In this document: piece after piece, positions 61,301-63,930 of the stretch
Numbering within the stretch: the stretch's first letter is position 1
Layout: every line of letters starts with the position of its first letter
From: Candidatus Liberimonas magnetica
GTDB lineage: Bacteria > Elusimicrobiota > Endomicrobiia > Endomicrobiales > JAFGIL01
Assembly (NCBI GenBank): GCA_020523885.1
Contig: JAJAPY010000001.1
Span: 124,001 to 188,000, forward strand
Direction of reading: 5' to 3'
DNA: 64,000 nt
Notes under the pieces: generated by a model
Databases searched by the model: none
What the model was told of the DNA's origin: nothing
What the model saw: only the letters and a program-made list of their open reading frames with translations
Made by a program: the position numbers and the translations under genes

Positions 61301-63930
61301 TTTAATTGCAGGAGGCTGATAGCTTCATGGACAAGGAACATGGCAGCAAATACAAGCGGGTTTGCATGGGAAACAATAAATAAAACAAAAAGAAGAGAAG
61401 TAACGCCGACATCCAATACCAGGGTGCTTACTTTAAACTGCTTTTGATGCGCCAATAGGAAAGTGTTTGGGGAGAGAGTGGAAAATACGGTTTCCATTAC
61501 ATATAAACCCAGCAGTTTAGCCCAGTCTATGATGATTACGGATAACGGGACATCCTTTTTACTAACCTTTCTGGCAGCTATGTCCCTATCAAGCTTAGCG
61601 TGAGCTTTTGCCGTAAGGCTAAGTTCAAGTGTTAAATAACTGGCATCAGGTGTATATTCAAGGTCAGGCCCGATATCTCCAGGAAGGGGTTGAACGTCAT
61701 TCAAGAAATTATTTAAAGCGGCTTGGCCAAGACCGAGACGACTAAGACTTTCTCTGAAATCGGCAGCTGTTAACCTGCCAAACTCATGAATTCCAACACC
61801 TTGTTTGGTCTTACGTCGGGAAGCTTTCTGCGGCCTGTCCAGAGCACTTGGTTGTACGGTGTCAATGCATTCTAAAAATACGAATTCTACAGGGAAACCG
61901 TACAGCTCGGTTAATTCCTGTTGTTTGCCTTCAAGGAACGGGATAAGTTCTTCGTTCCGGCCGACATCAACTACGATTTTTGCACCGTAAAAATGTTGGT
62001 CCGGGCTCAAACCCATGCCGCGTTCTATAGCAATACGTTCTTTTTTGTACATATCAAGTTTGTACAATACCTTTCCCTTTAGGACTTCTTCTGGGGAAAG
62101 AGGCGTACGTGCGGCTTTGCATTCCACTATCCAGATATTACCGTCCTCGTCCTGGACAACCTGATCCAGCTCAGTTTTATAATGGCCGTCAGCGCCGGCT
62201 ATCTCTATACCGCTTGAAAGCAGTTTGAATTTATTCTTATGGTGATAGTCGTTTGACCTCAGTTCAAGAAGAAGTCCTACATAGCGGCTGTAGATAAGCC
62301 CTTCTATTATGCCTAACAGCGGGCTTGCGGCAGCGGAAAGTGTTTTTATCATTTCTTTGATATCTTCTGTTATAACTTTAGGATCCGAAGGTTTTTTTAC
62401 AATGTCATCCAGGATTACTATCGCATATTTGTCAGCGATTTTATTGCCAAGTTTTTCTTGTATTTGAGGAATACGCTCTCTTACTTTATCGGCTATTTCC
62501 GAAAATCCGCGGGTATCAATGACTATCTTGACACGGTCAACCTTCCCTCCAAGAGCAGATATATTTATGGGTTTTTCCATCTGTATTATGAAATTCTCTA
62601 TGAAATCAGGTTTTATGGGTTTACCGTCTTTCATATTTGCTTCGCCAAGGCCCAGCCTGCGCAGTCCTTCGGCTATCTGGGATTCTCTTGTGCCTGGATG
62701 GAAGTAAACCTGGTGTGTATAGACGGCAGTCCGTTCTTTTTTACCCTTCTTGCCTATGGTTTCTATTACCGCATCGATCCACACCAGCGTGTTGGGCAGA
62801 TGGATGTTTGCTTTAATTATCTTTCCGGTGTTGCCTATAAAAAATTGAACAGCTTTTATTTTTGCCCAAATCGCATCATAAACGTCACCCATAACGTCAA
62901 GGGTCATCTTGAGGTCTACTATTTTGCCGATGCGGCCTACAATTTCCATGATGAGAGGGTAATACTCCGCTGACCTGCCGAGGATCGGCACACCGTCTTC
63001 GTTCACATCGTAGTTCTGTGAGGGTATATTTGAATACTTATAAATAGTAGACGCGTTGGCAGCATTGGCTTCTGCTTCTTCAAGTACCCCGGTAGCAACT
63101 TCGGTTATTCGTGAGCTGGGGGCAAGGGCCTCGACTGTTTTTTGACCGAGCCCGGTTGTAAGAGGATAAAACGGGTTAAATATGTTATATACGGTATGGG
63201 CTATTACGTTAGCTTTTAATTCAGCTTGTTCTGTTGTTCTTCCTATCCTGCTTATTCTTCCTATTATTTTTGCGATTGATACAGAAATAAATGGAAGTGA
63301 TTTGATGCTTTCAGCCCCGGGTACATTGTCAGCCACTTCATTGACTGCTATCTTAATAAAATCAAGGCCTTGTTGGCGCTGAGTCAATCCTTTATTTGTC
63401 AAATCAATGACCTTATTTCCAGTAATTCGGTATACAGCGGAAACCCTATTATTTTCATGGATTTCATAGATAACTAATATATCTCCAATAACCCTGTAGT
63501 CCTTATTTTTTTCCATTGGTACTATTGTGGCAATGCCTCTGCCGATGTTATTATAAATCCGCAGTTCATCGCGCACTGCATCAGGGGTACGAAATATACT
63601 CATGTTCCTGCCGTGGGCATTTATATAATATCCATCCCGGCCATCTTTCATTCTTTCTTCATATCCTTCAGGAATAAAATGGTCAATAATATATTTATCT
63701 CCATAGATCTTGCTTAAGACGGCTTCCTTGGCTATATCTTTTTCATATTCAGGGGCGATGCTAAGTATCAGATCAAGTCTTTCTAAGGGAGTAAGTTTGC
63801 GGCTTATTCTTTTTTGTTTTTTGTAGGCTGTTTCGGTATCCTTGTCTCTTCCAGGCAGGTCAGCCAGAGCCTTGTCAATAAGTTCTTTATCTTCGACACT
63901 GCATTCCGGGCCAGAAATATAATCCCTCAA
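37387..63930 (-). CDS. Giant multidomain protein B (>=8847 aa; frame open past the window edge)
   Basis: One uninterrupted frame from 64000 to the stop at 37387. The first usable start codon is a TTG at 63930 without a ribosome site, and the frame stays open upstream, so the gene almost certainly continues beyond the window. Residue numbers here count from 63930. Regions: PD-(D/E)XK motif (~540-680), membrane domain 1 (~768-963), GT-B glycosyltransferase-like (~1235-1778), membrane domain 2 (~2003-2189), Pro/Ala linker, membrane domain 3 (~2523-2699), about 2200 mostly helical residues with one coiled coil, adenosine deaminase (~4918-5444), phosphohexomutase (~5865-6718), zinc-type alcohol dehydrogenase (~6901-7278), glucose-6-phosphate isomerase-like (~7404-8094) and an unrecognised C-terminus. 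The reading frame is clean, without frameshifts, at these homologous blocks. Confidence 0.92.
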   Translation of the reverse strand: MRDYISGPECSVEDKELIDKALADLPGRDKDTETAYKKQKRISRKLTPLERLDLILSIAPEYEKDIAKEAVLSKIYGDKYIIDHFIPEGYEERMKDGRDGYYINAHGRNMSIFRTPDAVRDELRIYNNIGRGIATIVPMEKNKDYRVIGDILVIYEIHENNRVSAVYRITGNKVIDLTNKGLTQRQQGLDFIKIAVNEVADNVPGAESIKSLPFISVSIAKIIGRISRIGRTTEQAELKANVIAHTVYNIFNPFYPLTTGLGQKTVEALAPSSRITEVATGVLEEAEANAANASTIYKYSNIPSQNYDVNEDGVPILGRSAEYYPLIMEIVGRIGKIVDLKMTLDVMGDVYDAIWAKIKAVQFFIGNTGKIIKANIHLPNTLVWIDAVIETIGKKGKKERTAVYTHQVYFHPGTRESQIAEGLRRLGLGEANMKDGKPIKPDFIENFIIQMEKPINISALGGKVDRVKIVIDTRGFSEIADKVRERIPQIQEKLGNKIADKYAIVILDDIVKKPSDPKVITEDIKEMIKTLSAAASPLLGIIEGLIYSRYVGLLLELRSNDYHHKNKFKLLSSGIEIAGADGHYKTELDQVVQDEDGNIWIVECKAARTPLSPEEVLKGKVLYKLDMYKKERIAIERGMGLSPDQHFYGAKIVVDVGRNEELIPFLEGKQQELTELYGFPVEFVFLECIDTVQPSALDRPQKASRRKTKQGVGIHEFGRLTAADFRESLSRLGLGQAALNNFLNDVQPLPGDIGPDLEYTPDASYLTLELSLTAKAHAKLDRDIAARKVSKKDVPLSVIIIDWAKLLGLYVMETVFSTLSPNTFLLAHQKQFKVSTLVLDVGVTSLLFVLFIVSHANPLVFAAMFLVHEAISLLQLKTRYETEPIETQQRIKGLRTITGSMVAGFAAGFLVSFIASLIFKNNPYFVPITALCILIANAIGHFGIYNPYARKHKMAVLELGSAKLTKYLLSNLHNTVDILVETEEMSPQEVLTEVKKILALKASLKNKDDAKVAKALRENDAEFFKVTLQGFLANIAEDKEKADITGELLGFLALVDNVEADNNYYKWHSALLRSVDMLKPKHRKALAEIVYKEAEVAEKTGMGLSRTIESLFFKCRLENREWSYFKTTIEDKYLAEIKKHPKKSKKRETAEKKLIDFLNKASASVSKLNPVQGQDAVTHAVSVMSKENEDLIIEILKKETAENMASSPLLVSLLLALNLKDKDNVPHELVQHMLSELKGRAVNIVSSEVDIIGGGLGPVVQTRGTGYASLLKDFGVNVNFVQPMYKYMKVRNKQGNIELTPVTWEELVGEIEKIGEKTANIRGKDVTIEIWRTKQPKDGIQRTLIKEVCPDKIVDGKPVIVDGKPVKEEPYFTEYIYDYKSKENPEGRCYWEDFAAFMGTAEKIALEEVEKVRKRDNPGAQPSINYFHDSQPVPGMIKAWEASQDENSPLYNSLIAFLCHTIGNTQDYPFMYGHNALSSLGIDPKYFELAKCAKRGDSYVVAQLGGKLAQVFGGVADTHARYMRDLFGVSNMAAFSNGDDIEKALNVFKGIYDELGFNKTKPFDVKTITTEEVIAVKKKAMEKLNDKLELTGAMRLDPEKGTMVYVGRLVSVKFGDFLFSTENIVEYVKAGGQIVVCSRVQSNRDSKDLYAKYQGLNEYLKRECKENPGQFPGKFIFLPQFEKEEKDLAMLASIAIGFDSRNEYNSKARTGANEFWEANGTAAGLLVVAINFIDHLIEVLTGEGAITEQGIVGEGDYFKDEEGPWNTVGIDPYGLSQESVRKTVLEVFKMWSVKRLLVAKHLIKSLMLTRVGTAKITSFMELLAFNEHIKSVREERASGDEAVEAFAEQVKTEENLAKVTEGLLRTGNTGKVDPITRTKPFRPFEFYGQPADNAGLTGFIAKKKSAEQSNLNISEWYIERHNGDPSDFYKHFSELFKNVQGAEAILEYMARLQNSPNYSSVQKNQLLNEFLDKLINKLTAIEQEQGIAPTVQAPSPASLPPTPATLELVFTEQARLDYERDPNLWNALKLVFFQAVEVVFSLVTPIKFLLMHEEGDKEYVEYVFSFQFATDLIFAIGIFIPLVLVITFHLNPAAVIFPFLVRSFITFYAQTGYYEPETEAQKDRKLGMAFIDVSTALVFYIISSVLQNIPYFGPALILSTLITNYIAHFVIYNPYAREHGLATLELGKNKVPEDAINSMIAKAGTETGLWGNVMYVISGRGASVKRLSENSEVDENIVIKVLDYWKDYLIIDKTGAETLYSWKPEFKDAMYPLGYELATGIRGSHPVAQTPLEFVRLAPVVPKAKVVAPSPVVASPLPSTPQAKSGSLVERCKQLQKSGQKITLVRKDHYSGKVITEKNVVIEAIYLNDTLISVSGSPFGIFLSDIQSIDGTMVENGKISTLPAPAKDYSRQMSIWKNAKLTQKEIRIAYVLAATLEPVPIQELSFWSSTSDKEVEACLDKLSAFLAPKQDDMVSMTQEAIEFLSLPQTEKEAGLTMKEAHKIIAVAIESKINAAMEAMGMPSRLELGFTAKAHAAYNSNKNIFTLSKLVFFQLVEVVFSIVAPETFLLAHEGRIKESSLGDAAVSLLMAGVLILTHANPLVFIGAFFIRQAITTWQLEKTNQEKETTEPQKQRIIGMHIITGSMVIAVNIIIYFFFKNTNFVTIAGLAILLANYLAHFGVYNRIIAKKLNWATLELGGPDVDGMLRELNIAELTVIKEIWDHESLILKPRELIIKYVAIAKRYPGLRMPSADKVVAMIDDAGGIMRVETAIKEKAASLVDGMISNFSIVELETIIEIYNLGFEGDELSSSQEDMEKYEALVDKYRELKLPSDEGLAEQIYLALKNASGIQRIEIRINELARPVAETGRLSAKAGGHQAAQHPADRQVSRAEDIWLSKTRKTAIRTEGYLEGPETKAHEVFDERFTPPKVPSDLSITLKTGQGKEIQISSLLSLLDNEILIGSELYNAVKKIIEIGEMEKEGLLKKSFNITAESLDKLFDDLNINLSIDERTILYRDILNLKVSGRADGLELTGVNKLAHELNKGYSELTVEDFEKAGQTAILLKNAAAILSRINKPYSQLTPQELKDNNLDKLPENAKKILEGLKALNELKPGDGIAVVEALKQIGLSIAAQKLIEYNYKYNVEPLVDVIMSSNKRLYKGKYKALQRWFFDKNGNLKEEWLSDKLSRANTFSLFADLLRGPYAPFTEIILSNDKFINLIMNSEVANQIFNSAGISFLLDLHPSLLAKMLENPLFLKTFTSTQEANKFYGILLQDFEDMGTPLLMLLRAAPLLGMNVLQNLDFTRLYDKQQGPDYLMGLLLVADDIAAMDDVFIGSKINKDYRSLFQGFGYCDSAGSLNYGQIFKDEKSQHVFRVILNIAGRDLELARFLEKNGIISGAAQSEQSLECLYYFSQTIENTVLIDEKTNEINIGGTLFKNEVLDQAQLRQLVGKLFNMDAWMFTSSILEHEKLGLHVLEILNKPIYKKLAQKIMKNLDNFSDSIGALEEYYDQDPELVSLLVSMPAYFELFAQEGVAENLATALPAISRVIVVKVENDIATLDVRKEHLQTLKYFIDANNELDLEKILGTPKKHQALPAGLPASLLALVGQQPKEEPNEAEIFEMLSLVAKINPEFGEYILANFSDLEKLKASLIEKPDRINDLWLLARNLRDIKNKGQNLDFELERLWESIKADAENNVNECQKKIEELKSQKQTKKVMEQIAAQEALLKDLKEELRKIVSGEKKEEARKIVHRKELGKENAEQEKQLEAERQKHENDQYQTLFSKYIVLSEYRARYQEVLNNFFTKDGAFRKTLIAGAKPLIDRPNTLYFYYGLMNTLLRSQKLAYSMLDVALPEEILGMEVYDKKQHPKGITLQQWIVSNTKRSHIFSRYFSTNVKEMWQKSQAILEYLPYLIENFDKFLVTYGLFQIIPMDKESIELLLKHMQDIFDPKENLEKIQVFAPAIALMSELVKSGALTGKKITIPDNGKLITGNSITLLIEKLTKSKTPEDYQKWITEFLPKVVLAENNYAKLLFWESLVPKIGRTQLAPWQDILLAGMVGKQGPKIGYYVYKQSLLKRYYKFMKVLDVDRKESPEHFALALLCAKQEEFHSLALDLTFYPGWHRRYLFSSSVIHNIDNPWNNAFYSRVMDHIALWPGVLGSEFRHRLGFMMPQNYANVELQDRIGMLINRFPSTQIVDVALESQSMVRTYAEWVFKVQDRTTAVKDEATGKVSMKMKYETLILNVLNGYLSNRRYKQYEKMLTSGDIDQIRKVWDDPEIGLTFAEKYEIGKILLDKSEKDLPLGNNKALLDYRNHTLTARQISKEQMADKLGELLLSIKGSLGNRDAILGGRELYTVSGDIHVLAEVISEDVSIIIADMCYRQHVSGGALPFVVARFMEEYLSTLVQPELNDWKKAINHLYAVATEKNVQKWLRQGMVEGIIAKGTMPRYNFMDLVEASDLPEILDFTLLKIPGLLQTSKVFEKVYGKPKWKTELEATVKRLPNRIESQLEYNGGLKGSVGQFLMKLLTPPLVAIEIAKLNMAGQKVVRDLNTIKAKIEEIGFIDIINDMENMENMEKGLMPEEIAVVMSQVWLEAQKGRSPPPVWVLAYAFQKYIVPVSSVRSKEAFLYLIKTGMAGNWPKDEEILNFIKSLPYPDQRNDVEVFFQFLDVIKQLEAKQGIVKLFKTGPSEKSPSALQPLLILGMQKTAGTDRKPVVPVFAAGDETSSLQEEVEALLPKSGLETIIGPIYDDRAEKIGWPVQLLNLFAAAYRSSTLEKEGILLDKTGTKTGSSTTLEATLASAVKALEDLKTNGVLDQQLYEKLSPMFKNKAGLDKALASYMAMIKRAAFGTYTVSYDAERGVYVIRVNRERVSFLGRLALTEYTKSLLYNQIIKLAEAKTAQGTNVIFEELPNDLADWIDSGALGKLADNHTHFAAQVSPEYVWSLAIGRIALPEEPEGISIRLRKALYPDAAKVGKLSLNWNYLGKPDDSDLTQLLANVRELRKEITDALNEPYSITDTGIMQALLNSPSDELRADIEQYFALKQVFLEHTTYLPVKGEATSLNDFLRNYDINNSLGLEDSIEGGMPDNDFAAINGMYAKQIIEQNKDNSYVELRIQPLYNEKKFKLALKAIAKEIEKAKTLYPGLTVNVVIVFVKHDPVGLLQQKVEWLMDVLKTDPQVQKHVAGWDLASLEIGNSPEKFKFLADAVREYNKDNPPLHCTFHVGEDWGKVGNKAHDNITAMRHVDDVIETMNPQALGHILAVMIPFSGGTITGKQQANLSELRKTLTWLKELKGVSVNTTRLESMLAPYENTQEDLVITFDGPFLTKEEILSISKHIVKKIIERGIFIEFNPTSNKLISKFISNFEGHPLVRLMASGFNGKEFEGLRDLVTINTDDPGMMGIAGVRDEFINIGNALLSSGLKLDNVKENLKTLAENGRKRGMAFADRGTRAPALTTTGTLYWALQASSDELKKWLDVPFSLSDRSVTYYTKLVEALGKLQTSQGISVRGLFETGKPLSLIIYAYESGKSIGEIISENDAAAFPLAAKIIDLIKTYVAPVAEIGMLKELVEDISKEYNISRFEESNIDNVLKTPSVGEAVGKILSSHELLPAQYSPAAPETPQRTINYLLDRAIALSLFNSDDPEKVQAAHRSALAILKTVLIKMAENSTIYGIKIDVLLSLFESFDKEGYLDLDLAMKNVYKTIQRFGTDAIYLRSDYKAALLVSIKNQVSLENDRQRIRREMIREFLLDYAQSIRDGVNSDRALISAHYRVNSKYVRLQKGLENAKRAALTTQISAGGVEQVTQAPEETQVRDSAQSEDIIKLKKGSYDESWWQDAIMAQLKKDLPDWGEDALVPVETQKGVLRVRLTKEMLGDYKAPKFIKFLNKHFRSFAGKIMLRALVGILKMLDKGNKKYNLEGRNIWKSFKVYETLGPLAIAGIRHVINFANVHDTRQVKNSVERLLTTTSLALMVKIMYNKGAGFPYQTNYGHEVRIHNAAMQDIAVRTLAAMGFVINVFPENKPTAIWNTFTMGKFFSFVLSLYETSSHSPSQINGLKIGDYEGSQFLTEQIEAMIAIQRALLEKVEKDGYVDFYLSAANDPRISEQLYESTSGGMDVYKNYQEKAAADDMTLEEIKGINPEMVYIDCQHGSAEPTLKAFFKKIGIDTVTDKAHWWHTEPRADFGNIGKLQENPKNGKQELFDLGADVNQVFEKVLPSGKVLKYFAVLCTADYTEKFAQMPIGAITLHTDMDNDRLAVSQVLEDTKENRALLAELGVVYNVVPNGRLVAMFIPNKFFHMLHEMNFRRIVRLMEAGEIDKTRKIVVLKTLASTPAVDKWAQKRNEELKQKFNTTEDMVVVINTAVGYAKLANVMYRTEGEMREKPGQDIVITDASGKNINVGSDPIIVAAWEESGGINIGVIKRMKDLFGKLFIAMREKSATESMFLSLALISQLQKQQKEEVRLDKFLKFLYDRDAIDTPIDIRFDNPLSVPGTSEKAAKEERVGNERKGRIFGAYLSIVFAFMKNQIDLKEAKTVLKDIFNQEYNTRKLHSEIWKAAYSFAKGEAAAQDTAKKIVETAQLLLGKEFSNPDYKQMEERLNTLKTNYESSPNKKITIDDIRNVLSVFMDDYDVMNFQEAYQDVFLERFNNVDIDSLVDIRYTGDGVMFEFQKDGKTWFILFRPSGTDPKLKAYGFGKDMDRVTIDTWGFGFNENVAGKLPESFTDNTNLMHYWGETGESAIDRARIMQSAWEIFGRVVDPRELNDEQRAELEKRRLVRTLELPDDHMEKIQAWLKEKKLQGFEVDLSKPQAMPQELIVAMLDAVPEDVYTKLGQKKEAVLANERKPLLHETWRKKWEKSHPFLAKLSNIIFFGWLINPFADRWIKNSIKNQPSTTEKAAEIPTHRTYAEITPEGVVIKEENIDLLKADKDNMVVVKISRASICAADLKEVTDESYVHKGGSVFGHELVGEVVSAGKNTKFKAGDRVCFNPNFEADRTTGFSDYMYVFDKANDAIVKVDQDISDDLVAFAEPLSCVSRSVDNLLKHLAAEAWLLRLLAGIDNLLKHIGIQIQIVKPLKGKKIAILGSGKAGLFHAWLLQQLGAKVELFNIEDAWPAYIAEKHLIKGSITAIDKIDTNKFGTFDAVVVTTNRAYKNIIQASANLVKTEGIVHVYAGQSKDNEGIEDVQLKQGKTIDEVRKNEEKAEGTLWGKKVSISGSFGETNDDFRNAFKILLNREFADKVRKLVSAKIPLSELPGRIASLTKTENYEVGSTLIDTQAPEKAPTENLEKQMTDMAKTLDINADSIYNALSAIDKNMLLNDFAESVGISKAKALENMEKAGIAVIVDAHAYDYKLTKDFYSTSKLAEFIKLQVASSQNPAMVDLSAVRIERIILNSLDSISFINSFADPINGPSLKEVLETLKKNKIFPTVTATYELEGGIFANIVRKITHRDLVNIKAGRFYKKNGIQVQFSTPKGTKANSQLFEALQNYQEAMLADMAKGQYNYRGTGTRQTVEEFFNDYFMKNCYTQIRDFVKAQFNAKSEPLKAIISNGIGANDQFMWSLVEMYNKNRKEGDPVWYHVVTARELAQVLANPAVTPANTLCVDISRSGSTWEGVEVSERLLQKGFSKRITLANGGALVELAKASEASLTIGINPDIGGRNMHRKTPIYYTMQTIAGMFVPEMDSKVFAAENHKYDKANDFNDSDSIAVASGKFLQASMKTRNVEHIALITNSDQMRLAGSEWEQYIMEGANKKDVISMGIHDFTSEPEYVLSNMANSPAGEVTIGIVMLDKAAKAYKKDLARVKALQNRMPLMIFTIDSNEAAKQMGKKGWQGVSINQQAAFDILWTDFITVFTTLLRVDANSNPNVKVVRELTAKYVGTWKDTAARYATDPLGKGEAKVLISLGKPGDDEIGTPNKQQQMNTPEDARAMGQALAKQLAKDGLLEGRSRLNVFAGSDNLLGLAKELREKSYQSSLAKVFGWLIEKGLYPIRAHKGHEATLAYSKDAHKPMLANKTINIFLNARNLGDNPYYNEQFKDMTEKAQYKNVDGANVNQTNDSMTFPNIQRTAQVSPTILFEFNEITPEIEEMIRAFYDALTQQLSVELTAAKGKPELKEAPAPSAGVKANVVHAVKQASTTAAAPARLPGIIQGILDKTAKLRALEPGLIGVVVHWLSNFDNGITDEDINKAAQVVNKTGLVNPLWSVKRLDYNLKARPMVLGKQGGTLLSVNNKSFTIEAAEITSKEGNSAPAILLNFQDAVITKEEYEDAFILALRQIHGDTLMQKQLLDLGVTLKQGVAPMISYESKLDEKILASYWDNETLKNTVSVDPMTDLNAESYIHSLAIESRVKAIESASVPSSFSGAWMDINKVNDVATVKKYIDGLNAVNGDILRLTYLEEALAGKKFTAKDIRDVVDYASIRNIRVIYSHKVGKDENWHESQKNQASIISTIRECNLAGAELDISENGTINADDLIALKAATDAQVISKENDLLLPSYMSIVLSETQAAIGPALKNKYEIIEFFTLGQGNALPADKEGVRYRLVFPGEDENTQTIDIEGPVAIGTELTNIIDHLKKSNFEYNLALLYGGIKDGHIKSLKEVNLVKILSDAIKQKLAFNKPVTPEAHFLKGVIMSGKLTKAELASLTLTMQDTISGRLASSKSEDFAYLDSIPDNILSLVSKGIEDLDEKRGFWYGALGSQMINTMPKEYQLPAGLGFADKTYYPFLGMLLVQQKLSKLADKTTNGDESRKWARYKDILTNMKTTATREDVNAQLKTFMSGLISASMSGMLGTLPEYRDLGSDNYSEIIALLLEFAEPPLPSFKDSLNEASQAVSDNTFLYGLIQTAG
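39650..41720 (-). other. Giant B domain: glucose-6-phosphate isomerase-like (double SIS)
   Basis: VDISRSGSTWEGVEVSERL is the SIS phosphate-binding loop. INPDIGGRNMHRKTPIYYT resembles the GGR loop of phosphoglucose isomerase. NQQAAFDILWTDFITVFTTL and RAHKGHEATLAY lie at the places of the later catalytic segments. The region is more divergent than the mutase but in the right order. Activity is uncertain. Confidence 0.6.
42100..43230 (-). other. Giant B domain: medium-chain (zinc-type) alcohol dehydrogenase
   Basis: ISRASICAADLKEV (first zinc-ligand Cys), SVFGHELVGEVVSAG (GHE) and FKAGDRVCFNP are the GroES-like catalytic domain. KKIAILGSGKAGLFHAWLLQ is the NAD(P) Rossmann loop. Between them is an imperfect internal repeat of VDNLLKHLAAEA and IDNLLKHIGIQI. 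The structural-zinc cysteines are absent, as in several sugar-alcohol dehydrogenases. Confidence 0.8.
43780..46340 (-). other. Giant B domain: phosphoglucomutase/phosphomannomutase fold with all four motifs
   Basis: S6049 in TSSHSPSQINGLKIG is the phosphoserine of the TASHNP motif. D6251-M-D6253-N-D6255-R is the Mg-binding DGDGDR site, W-E6412-E-S-G-G the sugar-binding loop (GEESGG), and R6682-PSGTDPKLKAY the phosphate-binding loop. All four active-site motifs of alpha-D-phosphohexomutases are thus in place. Insertions make the domain about 850 residues instead of about 550. Confidence 0.88.
47600..49180 (-). other. Giant B domain: adenosine/AMP deaminase fold with complete metal site
   Basis: H4932-T-H4934 (ADNHTHFAAQ), H5225-V-G-E5228 (TFHVGEDWG), H5261 (ALGHILAV) and D5398-D5399 (TINTDDPG) match, in order and spacing, the zinc ligands and catalytic Glu/His/Asp of adenosine deaminase. 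IEFNPTSNKLISKF matches the conserved PTSN block. All residues needed for hydrolytic deamination are present. The substrate may differ from adenosine. Confidence 0.85.
52580..52850 (-). other. Giant B coiled-coil segment
   Basis: ECQKKIEELKSQKQTKKVME through QEALLKDLKEELRKI to EKQLEAERQKHENDQYQ, about 85 residues of charged heptads (aa ~3694-3780). It interrupts the helical region, which is otherwise hydrophobic-rich and may form a solenoid. Confidence 0.7.
55835..56365 (-). other. Giant B membrane domain, copy 3
   Basis: Starts SRLELGFTAKAHAAYN and ends LNWATLELGG. It is close to copy 1 in VEVVFSIVAPETFLLAHEGR, LTHANPLVFIGAFFIRQAI and IITGSMV. As in the other copies, a LEL motif marks both ends of the domain. 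Confidence 0.75.
57365..57925 (-). other. Giant B membrane domain, copy 2
   Basis: Starts ATLELVFTEQARLDYE and ends GLATLELGK. It shares VEVVFSLVTPIKFLLMHE, HLNPAAVIFPFLVR and NYIAHFVIYNPYAREH with copies 1 and 3. The most divergent of the three. It is followed by a Pro/Ala/Val linker around aa 2260-2290. Confidence 0.75.
58600..60230 (-). other. Giant B domain: GT-B glycosyltransferase-like (glycogen synthase/phosphorylase type)
   Basis: VDIIGGGLGPVVQTRGTGYA followed by LLKDFGVNVNFVQPMY is the N-terminal donor loop pattern of starch synthases (GGLG). INYFHDSQPVPG stands at the HDxQ position. GTMVYVGRLVSVKFGDFL opens the second Rossmann half, and ARTGANEFWEANGTAAG is the C-terminal donor-binding stretch, closer to phosphorylases. 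GT5 and GT35 relationships are both possible. Contains a perfect 21-bp tandem duplication (59834-59875) encoding VDGKPVI/VDGKPVK. Confidence 0.55.
61040..61630 (-). other. Giant B membrane domain, copy 1
   Basis: Begins LTLELSLTAKAHAKLD and ends HKMAVLELG. Hydrophobic segments lie at LDVGVTSLLFVLFIVSHA, NPLVFAAMFLVHEAISLL, MVAGFAAGFLVSFIASLI and FVPITALCILIANAIGHF. It shares VFSTLSPNTFLLAH, SHANPLVF, ITGSMV and HFGIYNPYARK with the other two copies. Function unknown; the number of transmembrane spans is about five. Confidence 0.75.
61890..62315 (-). other. Giant B domain: PD-(D/E)XK nuclease-like
   Basis: E587-L-D589 in KTELDQVVQDEDGNIWIVE is followed by E603-C-K605 (IVECKAA), a textbook D...ExK arrangement with the intervening hairpin DEDGNIW. 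Downstream helices with KLDMYKKERIAIERG and a strand YGAKIVVDVG fit the rest of the fold. Of the two giants this is the more convincing nuclease-like motif. Confidence 0.6.

Noticed and set aside
37976-63382. Many + strand ORFs of 60-170 codons opposite giant B
   Set aside because: They are antisense shadows of a single well-supported minus-strand frame. None has a recognisable domain or a ribosome site.
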